From Brevibacillus formosus (GTDB taxonomy: Bacteria > Bacillota > Bacilli > Brevibacillales > Brevibacillaceae): a DNA stretch of 64,000 bases. Shown here in pieces: positions 42,576 to 51,868 of this stretch. Under the pieces are notes generated by a model that saw only the letters and a list, made by a program, of their open reading frames with translations, searched no databases and was not told where the DNA came from. The number at the start of each line of letters is the position of its first letter. Position 1 is the stretch's first letter. The DNA lies in the NCBI RefSeq assembly GCF_003013405.1, contig NZ_PXZL01000030.1:1-64000 (forward strand), read 5' to 3'. A program made the position numbers and the translations under genes.

Positions 42576-43307
42576 TTAAAGACCTGCTCTCGTTAGCTGA
42601 CGAATCCCCAGCGCACAGCCGCTAGTCACAAACAGTACACACATGACGACAAAAGTCCACAGTTCTCCTAGCGACAAACTCTCTTGACTGAGCACGCCCA
42701 TGCCAATCGTCAAAAGTGACAGAGGAAAAAACATCCCGAGCCCAGACACATACAAGCCCAACCCTACAAAAACAGTGCAAACACTAATGCCGACAGGTAC
42801 AGCAAAGCTCTGTAGCCGGGTAGAAAGCCATAGTTGGAAGGCGATGATGGTGAGCGAAGCCAGCCAGCCTCGCATGATCCATCCGAACACTTCCGGTGGA
42901 AACGAAAAATGTGCTGGTAATCCGGCGATGAATCCTGCGCACATGTACAGCACGAAGAAGAAAAGCTGCACAACAAAAAGGAGAACGCCAACCACCACAA
43001 GCTTCGCGAAAAAAATCGTTGGAGTCGAAACAGGCGCTGTCAGTATCACATTCCAGTTACGGTTTCCATGCTCCAGTCGGCACACGAACGAACAGCAGAT
43101 CGCGATCAGAATGGGCAAGAAAAATTCTCCGTAGAACAAACTCACCTGCGTCCACAGGCTATACCAGCCATTTTGCAGGATCGCTTGGTTCATCCAGTAG
43201 TTGGCGAAACCGATCAGCGTACTGAAAACAGGAAGCACAAGCAAAACGAGCCATATACGAGAACGACGCAGTTTTTCCCATTCTGCTCCCAAACATCTAA
43301 TTAGCAT
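42576..43307 (-). CDS. ABC-2 type permease, lantibiotic-immunity type (subunit 1)
   Basis: A 243-residue membrane protein with six helices, of the LanE/LanG or BcrB type: it starts LGAEWEKLRRSRIWLVLLVLPVFSTLIG, matching the family's amphipathic start before helix 1. It is the last gene of a three-gene unit with another permease and an E-loop ATPase. Together they would form an exporter that removes a peptide antibiotic from the membrane. Confidence 0.85.
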   Translation of the reverse strand: MLIRCLGAEWEKLRRSRIWLVLLVLPVFSTLIGFANYWMNQAILQNGWYSLWTQVSLFYGEFFLPILIAICCSFVCRLEHGNRNWNVILTAPVSTPTIFFAKLVVVGVLLFVVQLFFFVLYMCAGFIAGLPAHFSFPPEVFGWIMRGWLASLTIIAFQLWLSTRLQSFAVPVGISVCTVFVGLGLYVSGLGMFFPLSLLTIGMGVLSQESLSLGELWTFVVMCVLFVTSGCALGIRQLTRAGL

Positions 43308-43319
43308 ACAAGGTCCTCC

Positions 43320-44069
43320 CTATACGTCTTGCCGGGATACGTGAATGCTCCCAGCAAGGAAAAATGCGATGCCCATGAGTACGACGATGATCGGCAAATG
43401 AATGCCGATTTCACGTGTAGTAAACAGCATAGTTTCGTTCACGTACTGATACGTAACTGGCGAAAAGTCTACATAGTACGACCAGATGAAAAGACGTCCG
43501 ATTTGTGGCGGAAACAAACTCGCTGTCATGCCGATGAAGCCCCCGATCATCCCGAGGCATAGGCTAAATGCCTGATTTTTGATGGCGAGAGAGACCCATT
43601 GTTGCAGAGCAATCACCACGAGGTTTGTCAGCATGGTCCCTGCTACAAAGCGGAGTAATAGGCCAATCGGGACTGGCTCTGCTAATCCAAAGCCAATGCC
43701 AAATGCCATGATCGCGAAAACCTGTAGAATGACGGCACCCCCCATCAAAGCAGCCGCAGAGACGAATTTTGCCGCATAAACAGCTTTCCTACTGACAGAG
43801 GCAGCCATCAGCAGCTTCCATGTACGCCCTCTGTGCTCCATATCACAAATCCGTGAAACAATGACAGCCGAACCGATCGGCAAAAACAATCCGTTCATGG
43901 CTGTAATCGTGACTAGTATGGCGCTCCACGTCTGCGCATCCGGATTTTTTGTCATGGAGATACTGACAGCCATAAACCCCCATGCCAGTTCGATACTCAA
44001 AAGAACGGCGAGCATGAGAAACAAACGCTTATGTCGAATTTTATAAAACTCCAGCCAAAGCGTCCTCAT
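43320..44069 (-). CDS. ABC-2 type permease, lantibiotic-immunity type (subunit 2)
   Basis: A 249-residue permease with six helices, starting RTLWLEFYKIRHKRLFLMLAVLLSIELAW like its neighbour. The ATG overlaps the ATPase stop by one base (44069). It forms the second half of the translocation channel with the 42576 gene. The paralogous pair, rather than a single permease, is the usual layout of LanEFG-type immunity transporters. Confidence 0.85.
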   Translation of the reverse strand: MRTLWLEFYKIRHKRLFLMLAVLLSIELAWGFMAVSISMTKNPDAQTWSAILVTITAMNGLFLPIGSAVIVSRICDMEHRGRTWKLLMAASVSRKAVYAAKFVSAAALMGGAVILQVFAIMAFGIGFGLAEPVPIGLLLRFVAGTMLTNLVVIALQQWVSLAIKNQAFSLCLGMIGGFIGMTASLFPPQIGRLFIWSYYVDFSPVTYQYVNETMLFTTREIGIHLPIIVVLMGIAFFLAGSIHVSRQDV

Positions 44070-44980
44070 TACAAACTCCCCTCCTTGCCTGTAAGGGAAA
44101 GGAAAATACTCTCCAAGCTTTGTTTGTGCACTTCAATGCGATAAACATCAATGCCCGCCATAATCAGCGTCCGGTTTGTCTGCGCTACCTCTCTGTCTCC
44201 CATGCCTTCCATAACAAGAAAGCCATCTTGGAGAATTGGAGAAGTCTCTACATCTTGAAGAATCCTTCTTGCTTTTTCATTATCCTGTGTTTTCAACCAA
44301 ACCTGAGGCTGATTCTTTTGTTGCAACTGCTCCATACTCCCTTGAAACAAGAGTTTCCCCCCGTGGATAATGCCGATAGATGTGGCCACTTGCTCGATTT
44401 CCGAGAGTAGATGGCTGGAGAGCAAGACGGTCATTCCATACTGGTATGGCAATGATTGAATCAATTCCCGAATTTCACCGATTCCCGCAGGGTCCAGGCC
44501 GTTTGTCGGTTCATCGAGGATGACGAGCTTTGGAAAATGCAGCAAAGCCATGGCAATTCCTAATCGCTGCTTCATCCCGAGTGAATACTGATCTACCTTT
44601 TTGTTCTGTTGTTTTTCCAAACGGACGATTTGCAAGACCTTCTCTACTTGTTTGTCCGGGACATCTCGCAACCGCTGCATGACCCGCATATTTTCCAGTC
44701 CGGTAAGATGACCGTAATAGGAAGGAGCCTCGATCAAGGAACCCGTCTGACTCAAAATCTCAAGTCGGTTCCTGCTAAAATCCTTCCCGAATACAGATAC
44801 ACTCCCTTCAGTCGGCTTGACTAATCCTAGCAGCATTTTCAGAGTCGTTGATTTTCCTGCACCATTTGGACCGAGGAAGCCGTAGACCTCCCCTTCTCCT
44901 ACCGCAAGATTCACCCGCTGGACACAATAGGCTCCTCCATAACGTTTTGAAAGGTTTTCCGTTCGAATCACCGTATTCAT
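44069..44980 (-). CDS. ABC transporter ATPase, BcrA/LanF type with E-loop
   Basis: A 303-residue ATP-binding subunit. Walker A GPNGAGKS (38-45), signature YSLGMKQR, Walker B LVILDEPTNGLDP, and the H-loop in LLSSHLLSEI. Where most ABC ATPases have the Q-loop, it reads SLIEAPSYYGHL: Glu at about 84, the E-loop typical of lantibiotic-resistance (LanF) transporters. It heads the unit with both permeases. The divergent response regulator/kinase pair is the likely controller. Confidence 0.9.
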   Translation of the reverse strand: MNTVIRTENLSKRYGGAYCVQRVNLAVGEGEVYGFLGPNGAGKSTTLKMLLGLVKPTEGSVSVFGKDFSRNRLEILSQTGSLIEAPSYYGHLTGLENMRVMQRLRDVPDKQVEKVLQIVRLEKQQNKKVDQYSLGMKQRLGIAMALLHFPKLVILDEPTNGLDPAGIGEIRELIQSLPYQYGMTVLLSSHLLSEIEQVATSIGIIHGGKLLFQGSMEQLQQKNQPQVWLKTQDNEKARRILQDVETSPILQDGFLVMEGMGDREVAQTNRTLIMAGIDVYRIEVHKQSLESIFLSLTGKEGSL

Positions 44981-45016
44981 CGTTTCTCGCTCCTATCTGT
45001 TGGTCTCTTCTACGAA

Positions 45017-45069
45017 ATCATAGAGTCCCAACCCGTCGCTAAGCTGACAGCAACCTTACGACAACCTTA
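45017..45069 (-). promoter_or_regulatory. Activator-type promoter with direct repeat (ABC unit)
   Basis: On the minus strand a -10 TATGAT (complement of 45017-45022) and a poor -35 (AGCTTA, complement of 45040-45045) are preceded by two direct repeats TAAGGTT (complement of 45052-45058 and 45063-45069), exactly 11 bases apart. This is the layout of an OmpR-family activator site next to a weak -35. Confidence 0.6.
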
Positions 45070-45108
45070 AATTGACTCCGAATGGGTAGAACACACAAAT
45101 CGAGCGAG

Positions 45109-45114
45109 TATAAT
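45109..45114 (+). promoter_or_regulatory. -10 box of the two-component operon
   Basis: A perfect TATAAT 19 bases before the response-regulator ATG. The matching -35 is poor (GTAGAA at 45086-45091), so it may be a weak or assisted promoter. Confidence 0.5.
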
Positions 45115-45132
45115 GAATACGGGTGATTCAAT

Positions 45133-45846
45133 ATGGAAGAGTGGAAACAGAAAAAAGTGCTCATCGTGGAAGATGAGCTTGAAATCAGAAACATGATCGA
45201 TGGATTTTTGCGTAAAGAAGGATTCTCTCGCATTTTTCATGCGGGTAGTTGTAAAGAGGCGTTAGGGATATGTGTTTCGGACAAGCCAGATGTCGCGATC
45301 CTGGATGTCATGCTGCCTGATGGTGATGGATTTGGACTTTTGACTTCGATCCGTCGCTTCTCGCAAATCCCTGTCATTTTTCTGTCAGCGAGAGGGGAAG
45401 ATGAAGATCGATTGCTCGGACTTGGCCTAGGCGCTGACGACTACATCGTGAAGCCATTTTTGCCGCGCGAGCTCGTTCTCCGTCTCCTGGTCATTTTGCG
45501 ACGCGTTTACGCTCCTCCCCAAATCGATCGTCTGCCCGTTTTCCAGCTTGGTGACAGTACGATCGATTTGGAGGCGGCAATCGTGACGAGAGATCACCAC
45601 GAATACGCTTTGACCGCCAAGGAACACGCCCTCTTGCGAAAACTCTATGAAAATCGGGGACGAATCGTCACGAGTGATGCCCTGTGCCAATCCGTATGGG
45701 GTGACGATTACTACGGGTATGAAAATACGCTGATGGTTCATATGCGGCGCATTCGTGAAAAGATCGAGCCATGTCCGTCCACTCCTGAATATTTGCTGAC
45801 GGTAAGAGGACTCGGGTACAAATTACTCGTAAAGGAAGAGTTGTAG
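45133..45846 (+). CDS. OmpR-family response regulator of the ABC exporter
   Basis: A 237-residue response regulator. Receiver domain (8-125) with acidic pocket VEDE, phosphoacceptor Asp58 (VAILDVMLPDGDG) and Lys near 105 (IVKPF). C-terminal OmpR winged helix (about 135-232: ALTAKEHALLRKLYENRGRIVTSDALCQSVWGDD, LMVHMRRIREKI, TVRGLGYKL). The histidine kinase begins one base after its stop, so both are made together. It probably activates the divergent exporter through the 11-base direct repeats. Confidence 0.93.
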   Translation: MEEWKQKKVLIVEDELEIRNMIDGFLRKEGFSRIFHAGSCKEALGICVSDKPDVAILDVMLPDGDGFGLLTSIRRFSQIPVIFLSARGEDEDRLLGLGLGADDYIVKPFLPRELVLRLLVILRRVYAPPQIDRLPVFQLGDSTIDLEAAIVTRDHHEYALTAKEHALLRKLYENRGRIVTSDALCQSVWGDDYYGYENTLMVHMRRIREKIEPCPSTPEYLLTVRGLGYKLLVKEEL

Positions 45847-47229
45847 ATGGATGGAGCCGCACGAATTTTACGTCGGTATACAGCTGCTTCTATCCTGATC
45901 GCCGTCTTTTTGCTCATCGTCAATTACATCATTCTCGGTACATTTGTTTTCAAAGGTATAAATGAAGGAGCTCCTCCCGTTCAAGTCACACAAACTGTTG
46001 CAGAAGGTCTCTACAAGAACGGTTCCCACTATACGTTGGAACCAGATGCCGAAGAATGGTTGCAAAAAAGCCAAGCTTGGGCCATGCTGATTGCGAACAA
46101 TGGGAAGGTCATCTGGGACTACGCCATACCAGACCAATTGCCCCGCACGTACTCTCTGGCAGAAGTGGCGCAGTTCTCGCGAAATTACTTACAGGACTAT
46201 CCCGTTTTTGTTTGGGAGCATGAGATGGGGCTAGTCGTCGTAGGCTACCCGAAGGACAGTCTCGCCAAGTACCAGATTCATTTTCCGATCAGTTGGATTA
46301 GCGATTTACCTTATCGATTACTGGCTTTGCTTTTCGGAAATATACTGCTCGCCGCTCTACTCTCGCTGTTCATCGGCTCCCGACTCATTCGGGCCATCCG
46401 CCCACTGATTAGCGGGATTCACGCTCTATCAGAAGATCAGCATACACATCTCGAGGCGAAAGGAATGTTCAGCGGGATTGCCCGAAGCATCAATCACGCA
46501 TCGTCGCTTCTGCAAGAGAAGAACGCTTTGCTAAAAGCCAGAGACGAAGCACGCTCGAACTGGATTGCAGGAATTTCCCACGATATACGAACGCCATTAT
46601 CGATGGTGCTCGGGTATGCCAGTGAATTGGAAGAGAGCGACGTGGTGCCTTACGAACAGCAGCAAAAAGCAAGCATTATTCGAAAGCAAGGGGAAAAGCT
46701 CCGGTCTTTGGTCAGCGACTTGAATCTCGTTTCCATGCTGGAATACGAAATGCAGCCCATTCATACCAAACCGATTCGGCTATCGACACTAGCACGACAA
46801 ATTGTCACTGACTTTTTGAACAATGATTTGGCAGAGTCGTTTACCATTGAGCTGGATGTCACGACTGAGCAATGCTTCGTGATGGGCGATGAAAAACTTC
46901 TTGTCCGCGCCATCACGAATCTGGTCCAAAACAGCATCGTGCATAACCCATCAGGCTGTCACATCCACGTGCAAACGACTCTGTCACCCAACCAGCGCAA
47001 TGCTCTCCTGATTGTCACAGATAACGGAAAAGGCGTTGAGCAAGCCATGCTGCCTGACTTGGTGGAATTGCCTTATTCGTCAAAAAGAAAATCTCCCTCA
47101 CACAATGGTCATGGTCTCGGTTTGCCCATGGTTGCACGTATTGCTGCCGCTCATCATGGACACCTGCTGTTAACAAGCGATACAGGAAAAGGGATGACAG
47201 CAGAACTTTGTTTCCCTCTCTCCTCCTAA
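45847..47229 (+). CDS. Membrane sensor histidine kinase of the ABC exporter
   Basis: A 460-residue sensor kinase: two transmembrane helices (about 13-37 and 158-180) enclosing an extracellular sensor of about 115 residues, HAMP region (180-230), HisKA with phospho-His245 (AGISHDIRTPLS), and HATPase (N-box NLVQNSIVHN, G1 VTDNGKG, G2 GHGLGLPM). The extracellular domain is too divergent to name a ligand, but the E-loop exporter opposite suggests a peptide antibiotic. Partner regulator immediately upstream. Confidence 0.92.
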   Translation: MDGAARILRRYTAASILIAVFLLIVNYIILGTFVFKGINEGAPPVQVTQTVAEGLYKNGSHYTLEPDAEEWLQKSQAWAMLIANNGKVIWDYAIPDQLPRTYSLAEVAQFSRNYLQDYPVFVWEHEMGLVVVGYPKDSLAKYQIHFPISWISDLPYRLLALLFGNILLAALLSLFIGSRLIRAIRPLISGIHALSEDQHTHLEAKGMFSGIARSINHASSLLQEKNALLKARDEARSNWIAGISHDIRTPLSMVLGYASELEESDVVPYEQQQKASIIRKQGEKLRSLVSDLNLVSMLEYEMQPIHTKPIRLSTLARQIVTDFLNNDLAESFTIELDVTTEQCFVMGDEKLLVRAITNLVQNSIVHNPSGCHIHVQTTLSPNQRNALLIVTDNGKGVEQAMLPDLVELPYSSKRKSPSHNGHGLGLPMVARIAAAHHGHLLLTSDTGKGMTAELCFPLSS

Positions 47230-47245
47230 AAGAAAGGCATGATAG

Positions 47246-47315
47246 AAAAAAAGCACCTCCTCTGTCTCGCCAATGGAGAGTAGACTCTCAAAAGCGTGCA
47301 AAGGGGTGCTTTTTG
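47246..47315. terminator. Bidirectional terminator between the kinase and thiY
   Basis: AAAAAGCACC / GGTGCTTTTT arms with an inner hairpin (GAGAGT / ACTCTC, 47276-47289) between convergent genes. Confidence 0.8.
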
Positions 47316-47331
47316 ACTGATTCTGGATCAA

Positions 47332-48363
47332 TTACTTCACGAGATCTCGCATGATCTCTTCTGCTTTGACGTCAGTTGTTATCAGCTTCTCTTTTTTCAT
47401 CCAATCAATCAGTGTTTGCCATGATTCGGCTGTCTGGTATGCAAAAGGCTTTTCTCCCGCATCCATCAATGGAATGAGGGTATCCAAGCTCTTGGTCTCA
47501 ATGTCTTTTTCCAGCGGGAAATCGGCAGCCTGTTTGGCAAGCAACAGATCGAGGGCCTTTTCCTTATTATTTTTCACATAGTCCTGGCCCTTGCCAATCG
47601 CGCGCAGGAAACCTTCTACAGCTTTCTGCTTTTTGCCCAAAGTCTCATCACTTGTCGCCAATACGAGCTCATAATAGTCTGGAACACCAAACTCAAAAGG
47701 CTTGAACACATTGACTGGGATACCGTGCTTCTCCAAAATCAGTTGTTCATGGTTGATATAGCCACCCACCACTGCATCGACTTTTTTGGCCGTCAACGCT
47801 GGGACGATGTCAAAGCCGATATCCGTGAAGGTCAGTCCGGAATCATCGCCACCATTGTGCTTCACAACTTGACGTACGATCGATTCATCAAGTGGAAGGG
47901 ATGGATAACCGATATTTTTTCCTGCCAACTTTTGCGGAGTATCGATCCCACTGTCTTGGCGCGTCATGATCACGTTTAACGGATGACGAACGAGTGCACC
48001 TACAGATACGACAGGAACTCCTTCTGCACGAGCTTGGATGAGCTGTGGTTGATAGCTGATTGCCAAATCCACTTTGCCCGCAGCCGCCATCTTCAACGGA
48101 TCATTGCTGTCTGAAGGCATTTGCATCGTCACCTTGAGGTTCTCGTCTTTGAAATAGCCTTGCTCCTCTGCGGCATACAAGAAGGAATGTACAGCATTCG
48201 GATACCAATCGAGCGCAATCCTCAGCTCAGTAGGCTCCGTTCCTTTATCAGCAGGAGCTTGCGTCTGAACAGCATCCGAGCTCGCCTGATTGCCGCAAGC
48301 AGCAAGACCTGTTGCCAATGTAAGTGCCATGAATGCTTTCGTCCATTTGTTGAAAGGTTTCAT
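47332..48363 (-). CDS. thiY: ThiY, HMP-precursor-binding lipoprotein
   Basis: A 343-residue substrate-binding protein of the ThiY/NMT1 family. Lipobox LAAC with acylated Cys23 (TGLAACGN); the ligand domain contains LDWYPNAVHSFLYAAEEQGYF. It binds formylaminopyrimidine-type degradation products of thiamin for import by ThiXZ. The ATG overlaps the permease stop as ATGA and follows AAAGGAG. Last gene of the TPP-riboswitch operon. Confidence 0.92.
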   Translation of the reverse strand: MKPFNKWTKAFMALTLATGLAACGNQASSDAVQTQAPADKGTEPTELRIALDWYPNAVHSFLYAAEEQGYFKDENLKVTMQMPSDSNDPLKMAAAGKVDLAISYQPQLIQARAEGVPVVSVGALVRHPLNVIMTRQDSGIDTPQKLAGKNIGYPSLPLDESIVRQVVKHNGGDDSGLTFTDIGFDIVPALTAKKVDAVVGGYINHEQLILEKHGIPVNVFKPFEFGVPDYYELVLATSDETLGKKQKAVEGFLRAIGKGQDYVKNNKEKALDLLLAKQAADFPLEKDIETKSLDTLIPLMDAGEKPFAYQTAESWQTLIDWMKKEKLITTDVKAEEIMRDLVK

Positions 48364-49121
48364 TGTTGTTCTCCTTTGGTTTTCATATGCGGGGAAAAAT
48401 GACGTTCGATTCGTCCAGCCAGCCAAAACAGCAGCATGCCGAGAATCGAGAGCAACAGGACCGAGGCAAACAGCGCGGGAGCCTGAAAATTGCCGGATGC
48501 CCGTCTGCCAAAGTACCCGAGTCCCTCGCTCGCTCCCAGCCATTCCCCAATGGTCGCGCCAGCCACACTGTAGGTAGCTGCCACTTTTAGACCACTGAAG
48601 AAATGAGGTAAACTCGACGGGAGTTGCAGCTTGGTGAAAATTTGTCCGTTTGTTGCCCCCATCGTTTTTAACAGCTGAAGCATTTCCTTGTCTGTCGAGC
48701 GAAGCCCATCATATGCGTTCACGACGATCGGAAAGAAAGTAAACAGAATCGTAACAGCGATTTTTCCAGATAAATCATACCCGAACCATAAAATGAATAC
48801 GGGTGATAACGCGATAATGGGGATCGTCTGGGAGATGACGATATACGGATAGACCAAGCGCTCCACAATCCGACTGCGAATCATTGCAAATGCAAGGGAG
48901 ATTCCAAATACAATCGAGATCGATAGCCCCAGTAACACTTCCTTTAACGTCGCCCAAAGATGTACACCTACTAGAGAGGCACGTAAATCCCACAAAGACA
49001 CAACCACAGCGCTAGGTGGTGGTAAAATGAATGGCGGCACTCCGAGGAAGCGACATCCAGCTTCCCACACCAAAAGAAAAATAACGATGGAGATACCAAA
49101 CCAAATGCCTCTCCCCATCAT
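48360..49121 (-). CDS. thiX: ThiX, permease for thiamin-degradation pyrimidine
   Basis: A 253-residue inner membrane permease of the BPD_transp_1 type with six helices; the EAA loop is visible as the DGLRSTDKEMLQLLKTMGATNGQIFTKLQLP segment. It works with ThiY and ThiZ. Start ATG 49121, overlapping the ATPase stop as ATGA, after GAGGAG at 6 bases; a longer frame upstream lies within thiZ. Confidence 0.92.
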   Translation of the reverse strand: MMGRGIWFGISIVIFLLVWEAGCRFLGVPPFILPPPSAVVVSLWDLRASLVGVHLWATLKEVLLGLSISIVFGISLAFAMIRSRIVERLVYPYIVISQTIPIIALSPVFILWFGYDLSGKIAVTILFTFFPIVVNAYDGLRSTDKEMLQLLKTMGATNGQIFTKLQLPSSLPHFFSGLKVAATYSVAGATIGEWLGASEGLGYFGRRASGNFQAPALFASVLLLSILGMLLFWLAGRIERHFSPHMKTKGEQQ

Positions 49122-49906
49122 GCTTCTCTCCTCAACGGCTTCATTGCTGCTTGACGCTCCTGTCGAAGCAGTTCCCAAATTTGTTCACGCAATGCCAAGA
49201 ATCCGGCTTGGTTGCGGCTGCTCGCCGTTCGCGGTCTGCTCACCGGAACGGTTAATTCGATCGGCTTGGTGATCGGACTCCCTGAAAGCACGATAATCCG
49301 ATCTGCAAGTAAAATAGCTTCGTCGATGTCATGTGTAATCATCAGCATCGTACTGCCTGTTTCCTGCCACTTTTCCATCAGCCACTCTTGCATGTCCATT
49401 CTCGTTATTCCATCTAACGCACTAAACGGCTCATCCAACAGCATCATCTCTGCACCAGAAAACAATGCGCGCAAAAAGGAAACCCGCTGGCGCATCCCAC
49501 CAGAAAGCTGGGCAGGATAACTGTCAGCCCAATCTTGAAGCCCGTACCTTGGCAATTCCTGTCTGACACGCTCATGCGCTTCTTTTTTCGTCATACCTTT
49601 GATTTCCAGCGGCAAAGCTGCATTTTCGACAATCGTACGCCATGGCATGAGCAGATCGCGTTGGGGCATATAACCGACCTGTCCCAAACGATTTGCCACT
49701 GGTACTCCGCCAAGTCTGATTTCGCCTTGTCCCGGCTCTAGAAGACCTGCGATGAGCTGAAACAAGGTACTTTTCCCGATCCCGCTCGGACCGATCAAGC
49801 TGACGAATTCCCCTTTTTCCACACGGAGATCAAAATGATCGAGAATCTGCCTGTCGCCATACGAAAAGCTGACGTCGGCGAAAGCTAGTTGTTCTCCCAC
49901 GGCCAC
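49118..49906 (-). CDS. thiZ: ThiZ, ATPase of the pyrimidine importer
   Basis: A 262-residue ABC ATPase. Walker A GPSGIGKS, Q-loop YMPQRD, signature LSGGMRQR, Walker B MMLLDEPFSALD, H-loop ITHDIDEA. It powers ThiXY. The GTG start lies inside the last codons of tenA (22-base overlap), after GAGAGG, showing strong translational coupling. Confidence 0.92.
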   Translation of the reverse strand: MAVGEQLAFADVSFSYGDRQILDHFDLRVEKGEFVSLIGPSGIGKSTLFQLIAGLLEPGQGEIRLGGVPVANRLGQVGYMPQRDLLMPWRTIVENAALPLEIKGMTKKEAHERVRQELPRYGLQDWADSYPAQLSGGMRQRVSFLRALFSGAEMMLLDEPFSALDGITRMDMQEWLMEKWQETGSTMLMITHDIDEAILLADRIIVLSGSPITKPIELTVPVSRPRTASSRNQAGFLALREQIWELLRQERQAAMKPLRREA

Positions 49907-50565
49907 ATTTCCTCTCTGTAGGACATGTCCCAGAACATGTACTCCATTTTGGAGGTGTTGACAAAATACTCTTCCAGTTTGGCCAATTCTTGCTCGCTCT
50001 TACCTTCCGCCAATTGATTCATGATCTCAATCAGCCAGATCGCCAACTGCCCAAACTCATCGGAGCTATACATACGCACCCATTCGCCGTACAGTTCGTG
50101 ATCTAGCGCCCCTTCTACTTGTGCCAAGCGCTTGCCGATTTCCCAATAGCTCCACGTGCATGGGAGCAGTGCACTCACCAATTCTGCCAACGACCCTTGA
50201 TGAGCGACACGCAGCATGTAGCTGGTGTATCCCAACATCACAAACGAAGGCTCGGTTGCTTCCAGCTCCGCGCGTGAGATGCCGAAACGCTCGGCATACT
50301 GACGATGCAGCTCCATCTCTGTGTTCAGCGTCGATTCTTGCAAAGCTGCGAATCTGGAGCTTGTTTCCAGATCGTACGCCTTCACACTCGCAATCGCGAA
50401 CATTTTCGCGTAATCAATCAGATAGATGTAGTCTTGTTTCATGTAATATTTGAACGCACCAACGGGCAGGCTGCCATCTCCAAGTCCGGTGACGAAAGGA
50501 TGTTGATGAACACGCTCCCAGATCGGGGCTACACTTTTTCTCAAACGATCAGTAAAGGTTGCCAT
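49885..50565 (-). CDS. tenA: TenA, aminopyrimidine aminohydrolase
   Basis: A 226-residue TenA/thiaminase II protein. The catalytic Cys is in LLPCTWSYWEIG; the family's YYMKQDYIYL and MYSSDEF motifs are present. In base-degraded thiamin salvage it converts the aminomethyl pyrimidine to HMP after YlmB removes the formyl group. ATG 50565 follows AAGGAG at 11 bases; the extended frame upstream is unlikely. Operon neighbours YlmB and ThiXYZ support this role. Confidence 0.93.
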   Translation of the reverse strand: MATFTDRLRKSVAPIWERVHQHPFVTGLGDGSLPVGAFKYYMKQDYIYLIDYAKMFAIASVKAYDLETSSRFAALQESTLNTEMELHRQYAERFGISRAELEATEPSFVMLGYTSYMLRVAHQGSLAELVSALLPCTWSYWEIGKRLAQVEGALDHELYGEWVRMYSSDEFGQLAIWLIEIMNQLAEGKSEQELAKLEEYFVNTSKMEYMFWDMSYREEMWPWENN

Positions 50566-50572
50566 GCTATTC

Positions 50573-51868
50573 TCACTCCTTCGCTTCCTTTGGGGTATTG
50601 CACCAGGTGGCGATGAAACGGGCCATGATCTGGGCAAAATGAACAAGCTGGTCAGGATCAATTGATTCATCTACGGCATGTGCATGCGTGAGCTCACCGG
50701 GTCCGAATAGGACAGCCGGAATGCCTGCATGCGCAAACCAGCCTGCATCCGTTACCGTAGGCGACATATTAATGATAGGCGTTTGATGCATATGACTCTC
50801 ATATGCGGCTTGCAGCATTGCCAACCCCAGATGCTTCGTATCCAACTCCAGTGAAGGGAAGATTTCACCGCGCTCCTCAATCATCGAACGTCCACCCCAG
50901 CGGAATGCTGGAGGATTGTCTCTCAACCAAAGATCAGCTGCTGCCGCACGCCCAACGTGATCCTCGATCTCTCGAATAATCTCTTCGTAGGATTCGTTCG
51001 GATAAAAATGAACAGTAATCCAGAGAGCGCAACGATCTGCGATGAACGCAGCGTGACGACCTCCCTCGATGACTGCGGGATTGATCGTATTGCTGCCTGG
51101 CGGGAAGCCGGGATAGGACTTCATGACAGCCCAGTCACGCTCCAGCTCCTGTAGTGCAGTGATCACCTTCGCCATTTTTTCAATGGCAGAAGCTCCCCGA
51201 ACGCGTCCGCCTGCATGAATCATCTGTGCGCGCATTCCGTCATGCAGCGTCGTCGGACTCTCAATCGTGATCCAGCCTGTAATGACCCCGCCCTGCCCTT
51301 GCATATGGAGATTACTCGTGTCCACTACAACGGCGTAGTCAGCCTGATAGCCACGCTCGATGGCGACCAATGTCCCCGCTTCACCTGCTTCTTCTCCGAT
51401 GACGGATTGAAAGAGCAGATCACCTTGGAGCTCCACTCCGTGTTCGCGCAGCATTTCGATCGCAAACAAGCTTGCTGCGAGTCCGCCTTTCATATCTGCA
51501 ACTCCACGGCCGTACAGGCGGCCATCCTTGCCATGCGTCAGAGCAAAAGGTGGATAGGTCCACCCGGTATCATCTCCGACTTCAGCCACATCAATATGTC
51601 CGTTGATAATCAAGCTGTTTGCGTGGGTTGAGGCACGCCCTGATAACCGACCGACGATATTGTCGTCTCCCGGATATACCGTCCAGCGATCCACTTCGAA
51701 TCCCATCGCTTGCAGTCTGTTGGCGATTACTCCTTGTGCGGCATCGCTGTTTCGCGCGGGAGGACTCACAGTCGGATGAGAAACGAGCTCTGCCAATAGA
51801 GCGAACAGCTCTTCTTTGCGGCTGGCAATCGAATCTACCGCTTCTGTCAGTCGATCCACGCTACTCAA
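50573..51868 (-). CDS. ylmB: YlmB, formylaminopyrimidine deformylase
   Basis: A 431-residue M20-family hydrolase related to ArgE/DapE. The metal sites are visible: [11 protein letters not shown] with Asp, [22 protein letters not shown] and the later Asp/His ligands. It removes the formyl group from N-formyl-4-amino-5-aminomethyl-2-methylpyrimidine, feeding TenA. The TTG start overlaps thiG by 8 bases. Naming rests on the operon with tenA and thiXYZ. Confidence 0.9.
   Translation of the reverse strand: MSSVDRLTEAVDSIASRKEELFALLAELVSHPTVSPPARNSDAAQGVIANRLQAMGFEVDRWTVYPGDDNIVGRLSGRASTHANSLIINGHIDVAEVGDDTGWTYPPFALTHGKDGRLYGRGVADMKGGLAASLFAIEMLREHGVELQGDLLFQSVIGEEAGEAGTLVAIERGYQADYAVVVDTSNLHMQGQGGVITGWITIESPTTLHDGMRAQMIHAGGRVRGASAIEKMAKVITALQELERDWAVMKSYPGFPPGSNTINPAVIEGGRHAAFIADRCALWITVHFYPNESYEEIIREIEDHVGRAAAADLWLRDNPPAFRWGGRSMIEERGEIFPSLELDTKHLGLAMLQAAYESHMHQTPIINMSPTVTDAGWFAHAGIPAVLFGPGELTHAHAVDESIDPDQLVHFAQIMARFIATWCNTPKEAKE

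Noticed and set aside
45109-45114. Strong stand-alone SigA promoter for the two-component genes
   Set aside because: Only the -10 is good; the -35 at a 17-base spacing is poor, so I report only the -10.
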